Positions 10,961 through 22,505 of a DNA stretch of 64,000 nt are shown piece by piece (the first letter of the stretch is position 1; the number at the start of each line of letters is the position of its first letter). The position numbers and the translations under genes are program-made. The stretch is from Ampelomyces quisqualis (taxonomy: Eukaryota > Ascomycota > Dothideomycetes > Pleosporales > Phaeosphaeriaceae), in assembly GCA_018398575.1 (NCBI GenBank), contig JAGTXZ010000008.1, positions 1,798,001 to 1,862,000 of the forward strand, given 5' to 3'. The notes below the pieces were generated by a model. It was not told the DNA's origin. It did no database searches and saw only the letters and a list, made by a program, of their open reading frames with translations.

Positions 10961-12739
10961 CGCGACGACGTGGGTGCGAGAGAGCCCGTGTGCGGAGGGG
11001 CAGGTGGCCTGCTCCAGAGGGTCGTCGACGTGCTGCTCTCCCTTCCCCTCTGCTGTGCGCTCCGCGCTGGAGTGCCGAGTGACGATGGGCGGCGTGACTG
11101 GCGGCGCTCGGCGGCGATTGGATGCTCGATTCCACAGCAGGTCGGCGGCGGCGCGGTAGGCAATCTCAGCAGCACTTCGTCCACGAGCGGCTGCACCGAG
11201 GGCACGACTGGCTTTAGTAGCTACGCTCGCCCGTCGCAGTGGGCTGGACGCTGTGTCGTTGCTGTGATACCCACGGGCGCCCAGGGGCAAGCCACTATAT
11301 GGGAGAGACAGGCGTCATGACCCAGGCGTGCCAGTCCATCTCGGCCGGCTGCCAGGCACCAAAGCACTCTGCTACACATTCGTCCTGGCGGGTTGAAACG
11401 GCGACTCTCTGTTGCACCGAGAGCCTGGAAGACGGGGCAGACACAGTATCCATCTCGTCAGTGCGAAGCCGCTTCATGCACATGGAGCAATGGGGCTGCT
11501 GCAAGTGAAACCAGAGGGAGGAGAGGGCGAAGCGTGCTGCGTGACGGGCGCACAAGAGGGAGGCACTTTGCTGCTCCCAAGGGCGCCCCAAGTCACCGCT
11601 TGCTGGGGGGCTTCTCGAGCAAAAGAAAAGTGGCCATGGCTGCCATTGAGCAGCGCAATGGCAACATCACGCACGCCTCGCCATCAACGGTCCCATTCCA
11701 CACCATCGCCCCGCCCCCCGGCCCAGCAGCTCCATGGTCCATCCCCTTGAAATCAGAGCACGGATCACGGGCCCGCGACGGCCACTGCGCGCTCACTTCA
11801 GCACTGTTCGAATACGGACTGGGCATGGCAACCTGTCGGCAGAGCAGACCCGGAACCATTGCGGAGCAAGCGGAGCAAGAGGCTGGTGTTGCATGCAGAG
11901 GGGGGGAGGCAGGCTTGAGCGGCCCTGTGCTACGCCATGGAATGCACTCGATACGGCGCCATAAGAGGCCGGACCCATGTCGGGAAAGCCATTACCAGCG
12001 CTCCTGTCACCGTGGCCTCCTGCATACCATGATTCGTTCGCATCATCGTGGCGCTCGAAAAAGGAACCATGGGCCCCGGCGATAATCAATCGTTACCGTC
12101 CCCACGTCACAAGCGAGCCAGAATGGCCCACAGGCGCAGGGCCAGCATCGTGGCCCAATCGAGCGCTGCCTCGACACACTGCCTGGCCGTCCTCGTCTGT
12201 GTGCGCTTCCCCGGTGCGCACTCTGTGCCCGCAGCAACAGCAGCAACAGCATCATTCACTCGTCTGCCGGGTGTGGGAGGGAAGCGTGCCTGCGTCACTG
12301 TCACTCCTGGTCCATTCGGCAACAGCCCATGCATCACGAAATGGGCTGCGCAATGGATGCGCGGTGGCTGCACACGCCCGCCATGACCGTGCGACCGGGT
12401 TCCTTGGCTCGTTGCAACGAGAGAACGAGGCAATGTTACATACAGCATCTGCTGCTGACCCTCGGTGGCAGAGAGGCGCATACCTGTGTACCCGAACAAA
12501 TCCGCCGCCGAACGCTGTTGGGACGCCATTCTGGTCAACCTGCTGCTCATGTGGAAGGAAACGCTTGCCTTGTGCTACTTCTGCACCCAATCCCCATTCT
12601 CGTCTTGAGATCCGTGTCTCACTGCTCAGGTGCGATGAAGCCTTGGTGACGGTAACGTCTAACTACCTCGTCCCGTGGTCCTGTCCCGTATTCCTGGTCA
12701 TTGGTCGTCTTGTACCTCTCACCGAACCTGTGCTGCAAG
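10961..12739. other. intergenic: otubain promoter and CSN2 3' flank
   Basis: The stretch is GC-rich with many overlapping open frames on both strands (up to about 300 codons at 11977-12891 +). None shows a recognisable domain, good start context or consistent splice structure, so I call no gene. Confidence 0.5.
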
Positions 12740-14482
12740 TCACACTTTGCTCGATACTCCCGGCACACGTCCGCTGTGGCCCTTGCCTTTGGGCCTGCCA
12801 CTTTTACCGCCCATCGCACTCTGATTCCAGCCCATGCCATTGCCGCCGAGGCCTCCAGGTGCAAACTGAGAACCGCTCTCGTCTGACTTGAACCCGTCTC
12901 CATCGTTCAACACCGACTCCCACAAGGATCCGATGGCGGCGCTCCACTCATGCATCGCCTGCACCCGATCCATGTCCGTACTACTCTCGATCTCCACTGT
13001 TCCATTCTGCTGGTTGATCTTGCCGCGCAGTCGCTTATCAACGATCAAGAAACCCACAATTTCCTGAACCTCGGGCAGGGATATTTTCAGTTGCTTCGAG
13101 ATGAACGCCAGCGTGAATCGGGTGTATGGTGCGACAAGCTTGACCACGGCTTTGGTGCGCACGTTCCGCGTTACTTCGTCTATGTTCTCGGCGATGAATG
13201 GATCTTGCAGTAGGTCCTTGTTGTCCTGCAGAATCTTCTCGTACTCGTGAATATCCTCACGCTGATAGGCGTTGACAAGGTTGGTCATGGTGGAGATGCG
13301 GGGATCACTCTGGTAGGGCTTCGTTTCTTGGGAATCGAAGGGGTTGATATCGGAACCCGACAGCATGGTCGAGAGCACCAGATATTTGAGTACTTGGATC
13401 CGCTGTAACGAGCCTGCTTCATCATAGTTCTTGAAGCTCTCGAAGAAGTCGCTTTGCGCCCCTTTCCAGTTTTCTGTGGCCATCAGCCTTGGTCCTCTGT
13501 CTCGGGACCTGTCACATACCTTCGCTCATGTGCATTTTGCCGCCACATTCTCGGATGATGCCCATGATCTTCGGATGTGGAACAGCCGATTTGACCTTAA
13601 GCGCTCGCTGATATAGTGCCTGTAGCATCGTTAGCTTATTATGCACGAGATAGAATCAGGCAGTGCATCGCACCTTCAAGCGCTTGTTATTTCTTTGGTC
13701 AGCATACATGAGGATCTCAAGCGAGTAGACCTCTAGAGAGTATGTGCCCTTGCTCGGGTCATCGGTGCCATCTTCCCTCTGACAGGCTTTATGCAGCTCC
13801 CGGAGCTTCTCGATTAGTTGGTGGTAGTCCTTCCTGTCCAGCCACAACCTTGCAAGCTTGATATTTGTCTTCAGCCATAGCCGCTCGTTGTTGGTGCTCT
13901 GAAATATGGCGAGCGTCAATGCATAGAACTTTTCCATGCAGCGATACGCGTCGGCGTCCTCAGCGGCCTTTTCAATGAAGTCGAGCATGTTGTTGATCGA
14001 CTTTTCAGAGTAGTTGCGCGTGACTGCAGACTTGACGTATGTGAGAAGTTCTTTGTAATGCTCCACCGCCTTTTTGCATATCAGTGACAGTGTCCTGGAC
14101 ATCTTGGGGCGCCGTACGAACCTGGTCGTAGCGCGCGAGTTTGAACTCGAGTTTGATCGCCTGCTTCAAGCCCTTGAAGCCCCTGCCAGCCGTCAGACAT
14201 ATCAAAAGAAAACCTAGGTAGCATTCCCATACCAGTCCGACTTCTCTTCCTCGAGTGCAGGTATGCCCAGGAACTCGTCGATCGCTGATTCAGGATCCTC
14301 AGCCTTGACTTGCTTCGCATTGTAGTATTTGTTTTCGATGTCGACATCGCCGTTTTGTTCTTCGTCTTCGTCCTCATACTCGAAGTCATACCTGGGAGCA
14401 ATCAGCGAGGGTCTGGAAAGCGTCTCTCGCGCACTTACTCCTCCTCGCCGGAGTCTTGCATGAAGTCATCGTCGTCAGACAT
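12740..14482 (-). CDS. csn2: COP9 signalosome subunit 2 (PCI-domain protein)
   Basis: Six exons (14482-14439, 14391-14233, 14182-14122, 14069-13674, 13619-13520, 13473-12740) give about 497 residues, slightly longer than human CSN2 (443). CSN2 positions cullin-RING ligases for removal of NEDD8 by the signalosome. The N-terminus is acidic (MSDDDDFMQ, YDFEYEDEDEE) and continues with ENKYYNAKQ. Hallmarks are LLTYVKSAVTRNYSEKSIN, IMGIIRECGGKMHMSE and FKNYDEAGS, followed by the PCI part (INPFDSQETKPY, MTNLVNAYQ, PYTRFTLAFISKQL). The C-terminus is a Gly/Ser-rich extension not found in animals. The third intron ends at an A-rich acceptor (gcaaaaag), the least certain junction. The next gene upstream, RHO3, is divergent. 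Confidence 0.93.
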
Positions 14483-15555
14483 GGTTGTGGGGTAGACCGA
14501 GGCGGTGGATGATCGGGGACGTTAGCGGATAATGCAGGAGCTCTAGTAGCTGAGTCTGAGTGCAGAGGCAGTCGTCGGTAAGTGACGCGGTCGTGGTGTA
14601 GCCAAGCCAGAGGTGTGCGTGTGCCTAGGGACCAGTTGTAGGGCTGTTTGGCCGCGGGGGCACGGGACGCTAGCACTAGCTCAACATCCTACCCCACCCT
14701 GCACCTCGAGGAACGGACATTGTCCACACGCCCGACATGTACACCGTCATATACGACATGTGATGGCATTTAGGTTGGTGAAAGAATGATTTGACACATG
14801 GGACAGTTCGGTAAATCCAATGTATATTGCTGGCTGTCGTCTTCTCACTCTCTTGCCCAGCCAGAACGGGCCCGGCCCGGTCGTCTTCATCGCAAATCCA
14901 TGTTCAACCAACAGGCTCAATCGCAGAGACGGATGATGACCTCGAATTGCCGGCGGCCGCAGTGGCTGTGGCCGCTAGGTAGAGATCAGCCGAGCCACAA
15001 TGCATGGAACATGCACAGGTGCTTCCTTCGAATCTCGCTCCCCGGCCGGCTGCTGAATCCTGGTCCAAGTTGTCGATCGCCTTAGACTAGTTCTTGTCTT
15101 CCTAGTTGTAGCAGCCTTCACGTCCTTCTCTTGCAGCGTCTCTAGGTGAGTGATGGAGCGTACGCATGTTCTGCCCACTTGGCATGGTCGTCGGCGAGCG
15201 AACCACGCCAGCAACTTGCAGATGCTTGTCGTGGGATGTGAGCAGTGGTGACGCTAGTTTTGGTTGGCCTTTGCACGCACGCACCTCGTTGCTGGTCTGG
15301 TCTGGATCCTCAACCCAACCACCCAACGAACATCTGCACCTCGACAACCCGGCTGTTGGATCCGCATCAACCCTACCCATCCTTATCACCGCTGGACCTG
15401 GCCTCCTTCCTCGGTGCGACTCTCACTCTCCCACCTGACATCGCCTCCATCCCTTCCACGACCTTGCGGCGCCTTGCATCGCCGACGCGCTTGCGCACCT
15501 CCTCCTAAGGGAGACCGAACGAATCACCCGCCGGAACTCGCCCTCGACCGTCGCG
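14483..15555. other. divergent promoter region CSN2 / RHO3
   Basis: About 1.07 kb lies between two divergent start codons. Pyrimidine-rich tracts precede the RHO3 start (15340-15550). No gene is supported. Confidence 0.5.
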
Positions 15556-16505
15556 ATGCCTCTGTGCGGTGGAACCAAGTCTGTGCAGCGGAAGCTAGTA
15601 CTTTTGTACGTTGAGTTTCGTGCGGGGAAGTCGCATGGTGGCCATGGAGGCATAGATGCGATCCAAGGCTAACAAGCAATTGCAGAGGCGACGGCGCATG
15701 CGGGAAGACCTCATTGCTAAATGTTTTCACAAGGGGGTATGTGTTACGAGAACCAGCTCATCGGCTCGCAAAGCTAACGTTGCGACAGATACTTCCCCAC
15801 GGTATAGTGAGTGACTTGCGCTCCGCACATGCGCTCGAGGCTAACCACGTTGTGCCATAGCGAGCCGACAGTCTTTGGTGCGTATTGACAGACCCATGCA
15901 TTCCACCTGCTTCATGCTAACACTTGCGCAGAGAACTATGTTCACGGTCCGTTGCACCACCTCCGCCCACACAGGACACGCATTGACATGGAGGCACAGA
16001 CATTTACATCGACAACACACACGTAGAGCTCAGTCTATGGGACACCGCCGGACAAGAAGAATTCGATCGGCTACGGTCCCTCAGCTATGACGACACGCAT
16101 GCGATCATGCTCTGCTTCTCCGTAGACTCGGCCGACTCGCTGGAGAATGTAGAAACCAAATGGGTGGGAGAAATTGCAGAGAATTGCCCTGGCGTTAAGC
16201 TCGTCCTTGTTGCGCTGAAGTGTGACTTGCGAAAAAGAGACGACGACGATGCCGAGGGCGATGAGCCTGAGAAGCCTTGCATCGACTACGAGGAGGGCCT
16301 GCGCATCGCCGAGAAGATCAAGGCGCTACGATACCTGGGTATGGAAGCCCCGGCTCTTGCATATGCATACATATGGCTAACTTGGATCACAGAATGCTCT
16401 GCTATGAAGAACAGGGGCGTCAACGAGGCTTTCACAGAGGCCGCTCGCGTAGCCCTGCAAGTCAAGACAAGTAAGGACAAGAGCGGTGGCTGCGCCATTC
16501 TTTAA
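15556..16505 (+). CDS. rho3: Rho-family GTPase Rho3
   Basis: Seven exons (15556-15605, 15686-15736, 15789-15806, 15861-15877, 15932-15946, 16000-16338, 16393-16505) give 200 residues. Rho3 controls polarised exocytosis and actin at the plasma membrane. The start MPLCGG is typical of fungal Rho3. G-box motifs are present: P-loop GDGACGKTS, switch I YEPTVFENYVHD, WDTAGQEEFDRLR, ALKCDLRKRDD with the Rho insert, and CSAMKNRGVNEAF. The C-terminal CAIL is a CAAX box; a final Leu predicts geranylgeranylation. Three consecutive internal exons are only 18, 17 and 15 nt, so simple ORF finding shows only the last half. All phases close exactly. Confidence 0.95.
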
Positions 16506-17161
16506 ACCTTGCATTCACTTTGTTGTTTCATTTGTCTTGGATATGCCTACCCGGCTACCCTTGCTCACATCCCCTTTACACCATTGACATACCCTGCCCA
16601 TCATTCCTTAGACGCCACATGTATCGCGCAACGTCATTACTCGCTTCTGCCGCCACTACCTGGTCTGGTTGAATCGGGCGAATTATCGTTCAGAGCCAAA
16701 TCAATCACAAGTAGAGCGATGTGCGTGGAAGCGTCTTGGACACTACTACACATCCTAGCACGCGAGAGCCACACCTGCTCTACAGCACTTTACTCTTCCC
16801 GAACCGACCGCTTCCCCACTGTCCATATATCCCACCCTCTCCTTCCTACGCGACAGCCCGCGGAACCTTTTTGTTTCTGCCGGAGGACATTTTCCTTATT
16901 TAGATTCCCATGATCCCACTACCTATTACCTGCCACCCATCTCTACGATTCCCCATTCCATGTCCAAGGATTTACTTTCCGCCCCCCCTTTTTTTGGCCT
17001 CGTCAATACACACACCAGTATTCCACATGGTCTTTTTGTGGCTTATCCCGGCGGGGGAAAAAAGGGGACTGGCATTGCTCGCGGTTACTAGATTAATTGA
17101 CACATCCATCTACGCTTCACCTTTTCGTTCATGGTCATACATGACTTGATTTTCCACTTGC

Positions 17162-17165
<4 letters not shown>

Positions 17166-17197
<32 letters not shown>
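17166..17197. repeat. (GT)16 microsatellite
   Basis: Sixteen uninterrupted GT units. Confidence 0.95.
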
Positions 17198-17200
<3 letters not shown>

Positions 17201-17540
17201 TTGAGCGGCAATTGCGTGACTCTTGAAAACACCGGCGGTGCTTGTTTTTCTTCCGCGACGCTGGCTTGGACGCCCTGCCCTGCCCTGCTCTGTACCTCGA
17301 CCTCGACCTCGACCTGAATACTAGACAGCCCGCCATGGCGTCGAATATACACCCGCACTTTTGATACCACGGTACCGGGGAAACGGGGGGTGGATGGGTC
17401 GTGGAGGTTGCAGATGGAGATGCATGTGTGTCGAGTCAGGGTAGGGTGGGCTGTTGGAACATGTGCTAGTGCTAGGCAATGGCATATCTTCGCAAGAGGA
17501 CCAGCGTGTAGACTACTTTGGAAACAAGTCGTTTAATTTT

Positions 17541-17716
17541 TCAATGAGCTTGGTATGTGTTACTTATTTCTCAATGAGCTTGGTATATGTTATTTATGTC
17601 TCAATGAGCTTGGTGTATGTCATTCATGTCTCAATGATCTTGCTACATGTTATTTGATTTCTTAATGAATCTGCTACATATCATTCATTTCACAATCAGC
17701 TTGCTACATGTCATTT
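17541..17716. repeat. 30-bp degenerate tandem repeat, about 6 units
   Basis: Units begin at 17541, 17571, 17601, 17631, 17661 and 17691, each like tcaatgagcttggtatatgt plus a T-rich spacer. Units diverge progressively toward the right end, nearest the hydrolase stop codon at 17749. Confidence 0.85.
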
Positions 17717-17748
17717 TCGTGGCCGCCGGTATACATTCAACATGTATC

Positions 17749-19350
17749 CTAAAACACAGATCGCTTCTTCGACTTGGACGAGTGGGGCTTCTTGTGCCAT
17801 CCCAAAACACTTCCCACCACCTGGACAATCTCGTCAGCTCTCTCGACGGCGATTTCGTGACCAACGCCTTCGACGACCCTCACGCGAAGGTTGTCTTCGC
17901 CCAGCACAGCGGTAGCGTCCTCCACGAGCTCTTCCTTGATGATGATGGGGTCTGTCTCTCCGAGAACGAGCCAAACTTCTTTAAGTGGACCTCTGCCCGC
18001 TTCAATATTGTCTTTGATGATGGACCATCGGTGCTGTTGCTCATGCACGGGTGCGTGGCGAATTGACGAAACGAAAGCAGGAACGAAACCCTTGTGATGC
18101 ACGACCTGCCAGTCGACGACAGCCGAGACGGTGCTTTGCGGGTTGTGTCGCAAGAGTGCACGATTTGAAGACAGGAAGACAGTCTCTTCATCATGTTCAT
18201 CGTCTTCAGCTGTTGCAAGAGTCTCGGATATGGTACCGATCCTGCTTCCAGGTGAGCTCTCGCGCCTCTTCGACTTGTGTCTTCGCGTGGCCTCTGACCA
18301 GAACGATGACTTGCTAGATTTGCCAGATCTGCTTGACTTTCCTGATCTGATGGACCTGGTGTCATCGCTCACCGTCTTGCTCGTTGTTGTTTCCGCGTTT
18401 TCCAGTGCTTCGGGCTCTGGTTCCGGAGCCTTGACGTTATTTTTTCCAGTCCACAAACGGTTCGCGACCATGCGGTGCACCATCCATTCTGGTAGCCAGC
18501 TGCTTTGATAGAGAAGCTTACTCTTGAAAGTGATGTTCTTCTTGCGGATGAGACCTCCAGGAGCAACGAGAATGAGACCGCGAACCTGGTAAGGGAAGTA
18601 AGAGGTGAAGTCGGCAGCAATGGCTCCGCCCAGGGAGTACCCAATCATGGTGAAGGAGCGGTGGCCAGACCATGAGATGGGCGAAGACTGCAGACAGAGC
18701 AATATTTGAGAGAAGTAGAGACATGAGTCGTATTTATGGTGCAGAGGCGAGGGGGCATCAGAGAAGCCGCGCCCGAAGAGGTCTGCATGGGTTAGCGTCT
18801 GATTGGAGCCATGATGATGAAAAGTGAAGTGTGTTTCCCATCCTGGAGCTTGGCATAGGACGATGAAACGTGATGAAGTAGGTCACCCACCGAACAGCAT
18901 GACACGACACCCTCTCCGAACGAGCTTGTGGGCGAGGTCTGCCATGGCAATGCCTGGCGTGGAGATGCCATGGATGAGCAAAATCTTGTCGCCCTCTTCC
19001 GGACCGAACTCGTACACTCTGACGCTGCCGTATGGGGAGTCAACATGTCTTGCGCCCGGTAGAGCATCTGGTGGATATGGCAGTTGTTGCACGTCTTCCT
19101 CGGACAAATGCGGCAGCTTCGACTGGACTGGCGAGGGGATCACAGTCAAGGGCGCGGACCTCAGCACACTGGACACTGTGCCCAGCAACAGGAGGGTCCC
19201 CAGAGAGGCGGCTCCGATCTGCACGTACGGGTGGTGCAGATCGGGCAGCTTGGAGCGTGAAATACCGGGGATGCTGGGCATGGAGATGGACATGGAGGGG
19301 GCTTTGGCGGGAGGAGCCGCGCCGCCACCCAGCTTGGAGAGCCAGTCCAT
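17749..19350 (-). CDS. membrane-anchored alpha/beta-fold hydrolase
   Basis: Two exons (19350-18891, 18782-17749; 108-nt intron) encode about 497 residues. A hydrophobic segment near residues 45-65 (IGAASLGTLLLLGTVSSVL) should anchor it in a membrane. The hydrolase core starts with LLIHGISTPGIAM, then DLFGRGFSDAP. The nucleophile elbow is GYSLGGAIAA, the acid is likely the Asp of GETDPI, and the His is in GVGHEIAVE, completing the triad. A Ser/Lys/Arg-rich low-complexity insert (RSGKSSRSGKSSKSS) interrupts the cap region. The substrate is unknown; esterase or lipase-like action is possible from the fold only. The gene is divergent from the PAP2 phosphatase, so both could share a promoter. Confidence 0.82.
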
Positions 19351-20003
19351 GGTGAAGTGCGCGAGTGCGTGTGTGAAGGGCGGTGGGCTGTTGTCGTTTA
19401 CTGACCAATCGCAGCAAGTGGGATCAGGGCATACACAGATGGACGAGTGGGAGGACCCTGTTGCTGTGGTGGTGACAAAATCCGCTGATGGCCCTGCCGC
19501 TGCGCTAGCCCGTGCAGCGTGCGGATCGTTGTCGCCACAATTGTCAGTCTCCACCACTCAACTCGCTCTTCTGCCCCGGACGCTGCGCAGTGAGGGAGAT
19601 GGGCCGAGATTCCGCCCGTGCCCGCTTCAGACGGCGCGCAGGGGGTGCCGTGTCACGTGTGGAGGGTGGACGCGGGGCCGGCGGCAGTCGTGTGGAGGGA
19701 CTTGGCGCCGGCTCCTCTCCTCTCCTCTCCTCTCCCACGCTGAGACCTCACCCGTGACCACTGCTGGCCTTGCCGACGCTCGCTTGTGTTTGTAGACTGC
19801 ACCGCCCGCGCCCGGCCCGTCTCCACTCCGCCCAGCTCTTGCGCGTCGCCCCGGGACAGCCGTGTCGCCCGTTTGATAGCTGCGGACCTCCGGACGACGT
19901 GACCACGCCCACGCCCTCTCCGCCGAGCACTCCGCCAGAGGCATCACGTCCGCACCGCAATTGCAGCCGCCAGCCCGGGCGTGTGTCGCTGCGGCAGTGC
20001 GCC
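19351..20003. other. divergent promoter region hydrolase / PAP2
   Basis: 653 bp of GC-rich DNA lie between divergent starts. A short (ctctc)n-like run (tcctctcctctcctctccca) is at about 19716-19737. No gene is supported. Confidence 0.5.
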
Positions 20004-21719
20004 ATGGATCAATGGACCTCGCAGAAGCTCCCAGAGCGCCTTCCCTTCTCCAAGAAGCGCCTTCCCAAGAAAGTCGTCTTTTCGTGCGTAGCGCCTGCCG
20101 TCCACGTCCCATCGCGTCGCTAACCCGTACACAGATACATTGCCGACTATCTCATCATCGTGTAAGCACCGCCGGCGCCCTCCGTCGAGCACACGGCCGC
20201 CTGCCCCGCGCCGCCAGCGTCTAACACTCTCAAAGCTTGCTCATCGGCGCCTTCACTGCGGTCGACAAGATCCCGCCGTTCCACCAGCACTTTTCTCTCG
20301 AGAACTACACCCTGCACTACCCGTTCGCCGTCAAAGAGCGCGTCCCCGTCTTCTGGCTCTGCATCTACGTCGTCTTTGCTCCCGCCGCCATCATCGCGGC
20401 ATACACCCTGGTCCTCGACGGCCTCTTCTCCCACCAGACGGAGATGCCCTCGGGCAGAGCCGGCCTCAAGCGACTGAGCGGCAGATACCGCTTCAAGGAC
20501 CGACTGTGGGAGCTGAACTGCGGCATACTCGGGCTGGGTCTGAGTGTCGGCGCTGCATTCACAATCACGGGCGCCCTGAAGAATGCTATCGGAAAGCCAC
20601 GGCCCGATCTCATTTCCCGGTATGTGGCACGAGGCAATCTTCTGGGATTACACTGACACTTCGCAGCTGCATGGTCGATCCGGCCTTGGTCAAAACCGCT
20701 AACTACACCCTGCAGACAATTGACATTTGCACGCAAAAGGACAACTACATTCTCCAGGATGGATTCAAGAGCTTTCCCTCGGGACACAGCAGCGGTACGT
20801 CGCGTCCGCCAGTAGTGAGCAACTTTACTGATGCGATGCAGTCTCCTTTGCCGGTCTGTTCTATCTCTCGCTATACCTAGCAGCCAAACTACATGTCCTG
20901 GATGCAAAGGGTGAGGTCTGGCGGACCTTTGTCGTTTTAGTCCCCACGCTTGGGGCAGCGCTCATCACCGGCACACGCATCATGGACGCCCGCCACCACC
21001 CCTTCGATGTCATCTCCGGAGCTATGCTTGGAATTATCGTATCGTGGGCTTCATACCGACAATACTTTCCCCCTGTATCCGAGACCTGGCGCAAGGGCCG
21101 CGCATATCCTATTCGTGCCTGGGGACGCGGACCAGCCCCTCCTCCGACCGATAATCCCACGATCATGGTTGACGAAGATGTGCAACCACTCCGCCCAACG
21201 GGTCATCACATGGATGCTGAGAGGGGCGAGGCATCGGGCTTCTCATCGAACACAGCAGTGCTGGACGAGAGGGACCACGGCGGCAATGTGTTCAGGCAGC
21301 AAATCTCCGACTCGCAACGCCGGCGCCAAAATCCTTATGCCGTTGATCGAAGTGACACGCTAGCATCCAGCAACTACCGATCCGACACGATGGGATCGAC
21401 CATATCCACCAAAGTAACAAACTACCAGAACCAGATGCCAGCTGTAAGCCCATTTGCTGGACAACGGAGAATGGACACATACGACTACTCCTCGTCAGAA
21501 GACGGAGATGGTTATGAACTTCAATCTGGCCGCTTCACAGATACGGGTTATCATAGGCCCACGGGCATCTCACCTCAACCAACTCCGTCACCTCCCGCGA
21601 ACGCGGTCGCACCTGGACAATCACATGCGTTTTCCACCACTGGAGATTTGAGCGAGAGAAGGGATATAGCGCCCGTACCGCCACCACATGGTGCTGGCAC
21701 TTCGCCCCAGCAGATCTAG
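20004..21719 (+). CDS. PAP2-family lipid phosphate phosphatase (diacylglycerol pyrophosphate phosphatase-like)
   Basis: Five exons (20004-20083, 20135-20161, 20236-20619, 20667-20794, 20842-21719) give about 498 residues. The family dephosphorylates phosphatidate and diacylglycerol pyrophosphate in membranes. The three phosphatase motifs are present: KNAIGKPRP, FPSGHSS (split by intron 4) and TRIMDARHHPFD. Hydrophobic helices surround them (IADYLIIVLLIGAFTAV; VFWLCIYVVFAPAAIIAAYTL). The last 200 or so residues are polar and probably disordered (PTPSPPANAV, PHGAGTSPQQ), longer than in yeast Dpp1. Exon 2 is only 27 nt. It is divergent from the alpha/beta hydrolase. Confidence 0.92.
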
Positions 21720-22505
21720 TTTGCATTTCTGATTGTTTATGAAGATTGTGCAATCGCCAAATAGCGTATACGAGGCCATGTACAGGTGCAATGTCTCAAT
21801 AAGCAAGATTCATAGCAGTGTGCTGATAGTGGCATGTATGTTCGTCCACGTCGCTCTGGAGTTGCGGACTTTGGTTTACGGTGCATATGGTCATGACGGG
21901 CGTAAAGGTGTATGAAATCAATCCATCATCAGATAGCCGATCCCACCTGCACAAACAGCAATTTGTGAAGCACATTGTTCCATGCATGACCAGGCCACCA
22001 AGTTCTCTGTGGTGTCGAGTCGCATCGAGTAGAGTCGCCAAATATCATCATCGTCAACAAACGAGTTAATTGACACTTTGGTCTGGTGCATGTGCGTATC
22101 CGCCAATGGGTTGCTGCATGCCAGTGATACAAACGGGATCTTGAGCCTTCCCATGAGCTCAACATGCCCGCCCATCATGAAGAGAGTGTTTCAAGCAGAA
22201 CCCTTGACGAACAAAGCACATTCCCAAGTCATCGCATAACACAACAATATCCCTAGCTGCACAAGCAGTCGCCTCTGTGCTGCTCTGTCTGGCATGTACA
22301 ATCGCAATCTTTGTCGCATCTTTCTGCAGCTTCAAGCAGCTGGTCAACCAATAGAAGAGCAGCTCAACAAGTCTAACGCGTATTGAGGGTATAACGACCT
22401 CGAGAACCATGGCATAAGTCAGGCTCGGCAAAAACTGCTTCGACAGAAGAACTACGCTCCTCTCTTACCCGTACGCATGACCTCCCAGCGGTGTCTTCTT
22501 TCTCA
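21720..22505. other. intergenic region PAP2 / RBR ligase
   Basis: Short overlapping open frames only; no feature recognised. The right end is the presumed promoter of the RBR ligase. Confidence 0.45.

Larger units (their letters stand above)
16506..17748. other. convergent intergenic region with microsatellite and minisatellite
   Basis: The 3' flanks of RHO3 and the alpha/beta hydrolase meet here. Apart from the GT repeat (17166-17197) and the 30-bp repeat array (17541-17716) I see nothing coding. Confidence 0.5.

Noticed and set aside
11977..12891. 304-codon plus-strand frame
   Set aside because: It runs over GC-rich intergenic DNA and into the antisense of CSN2, with no motif or start context.
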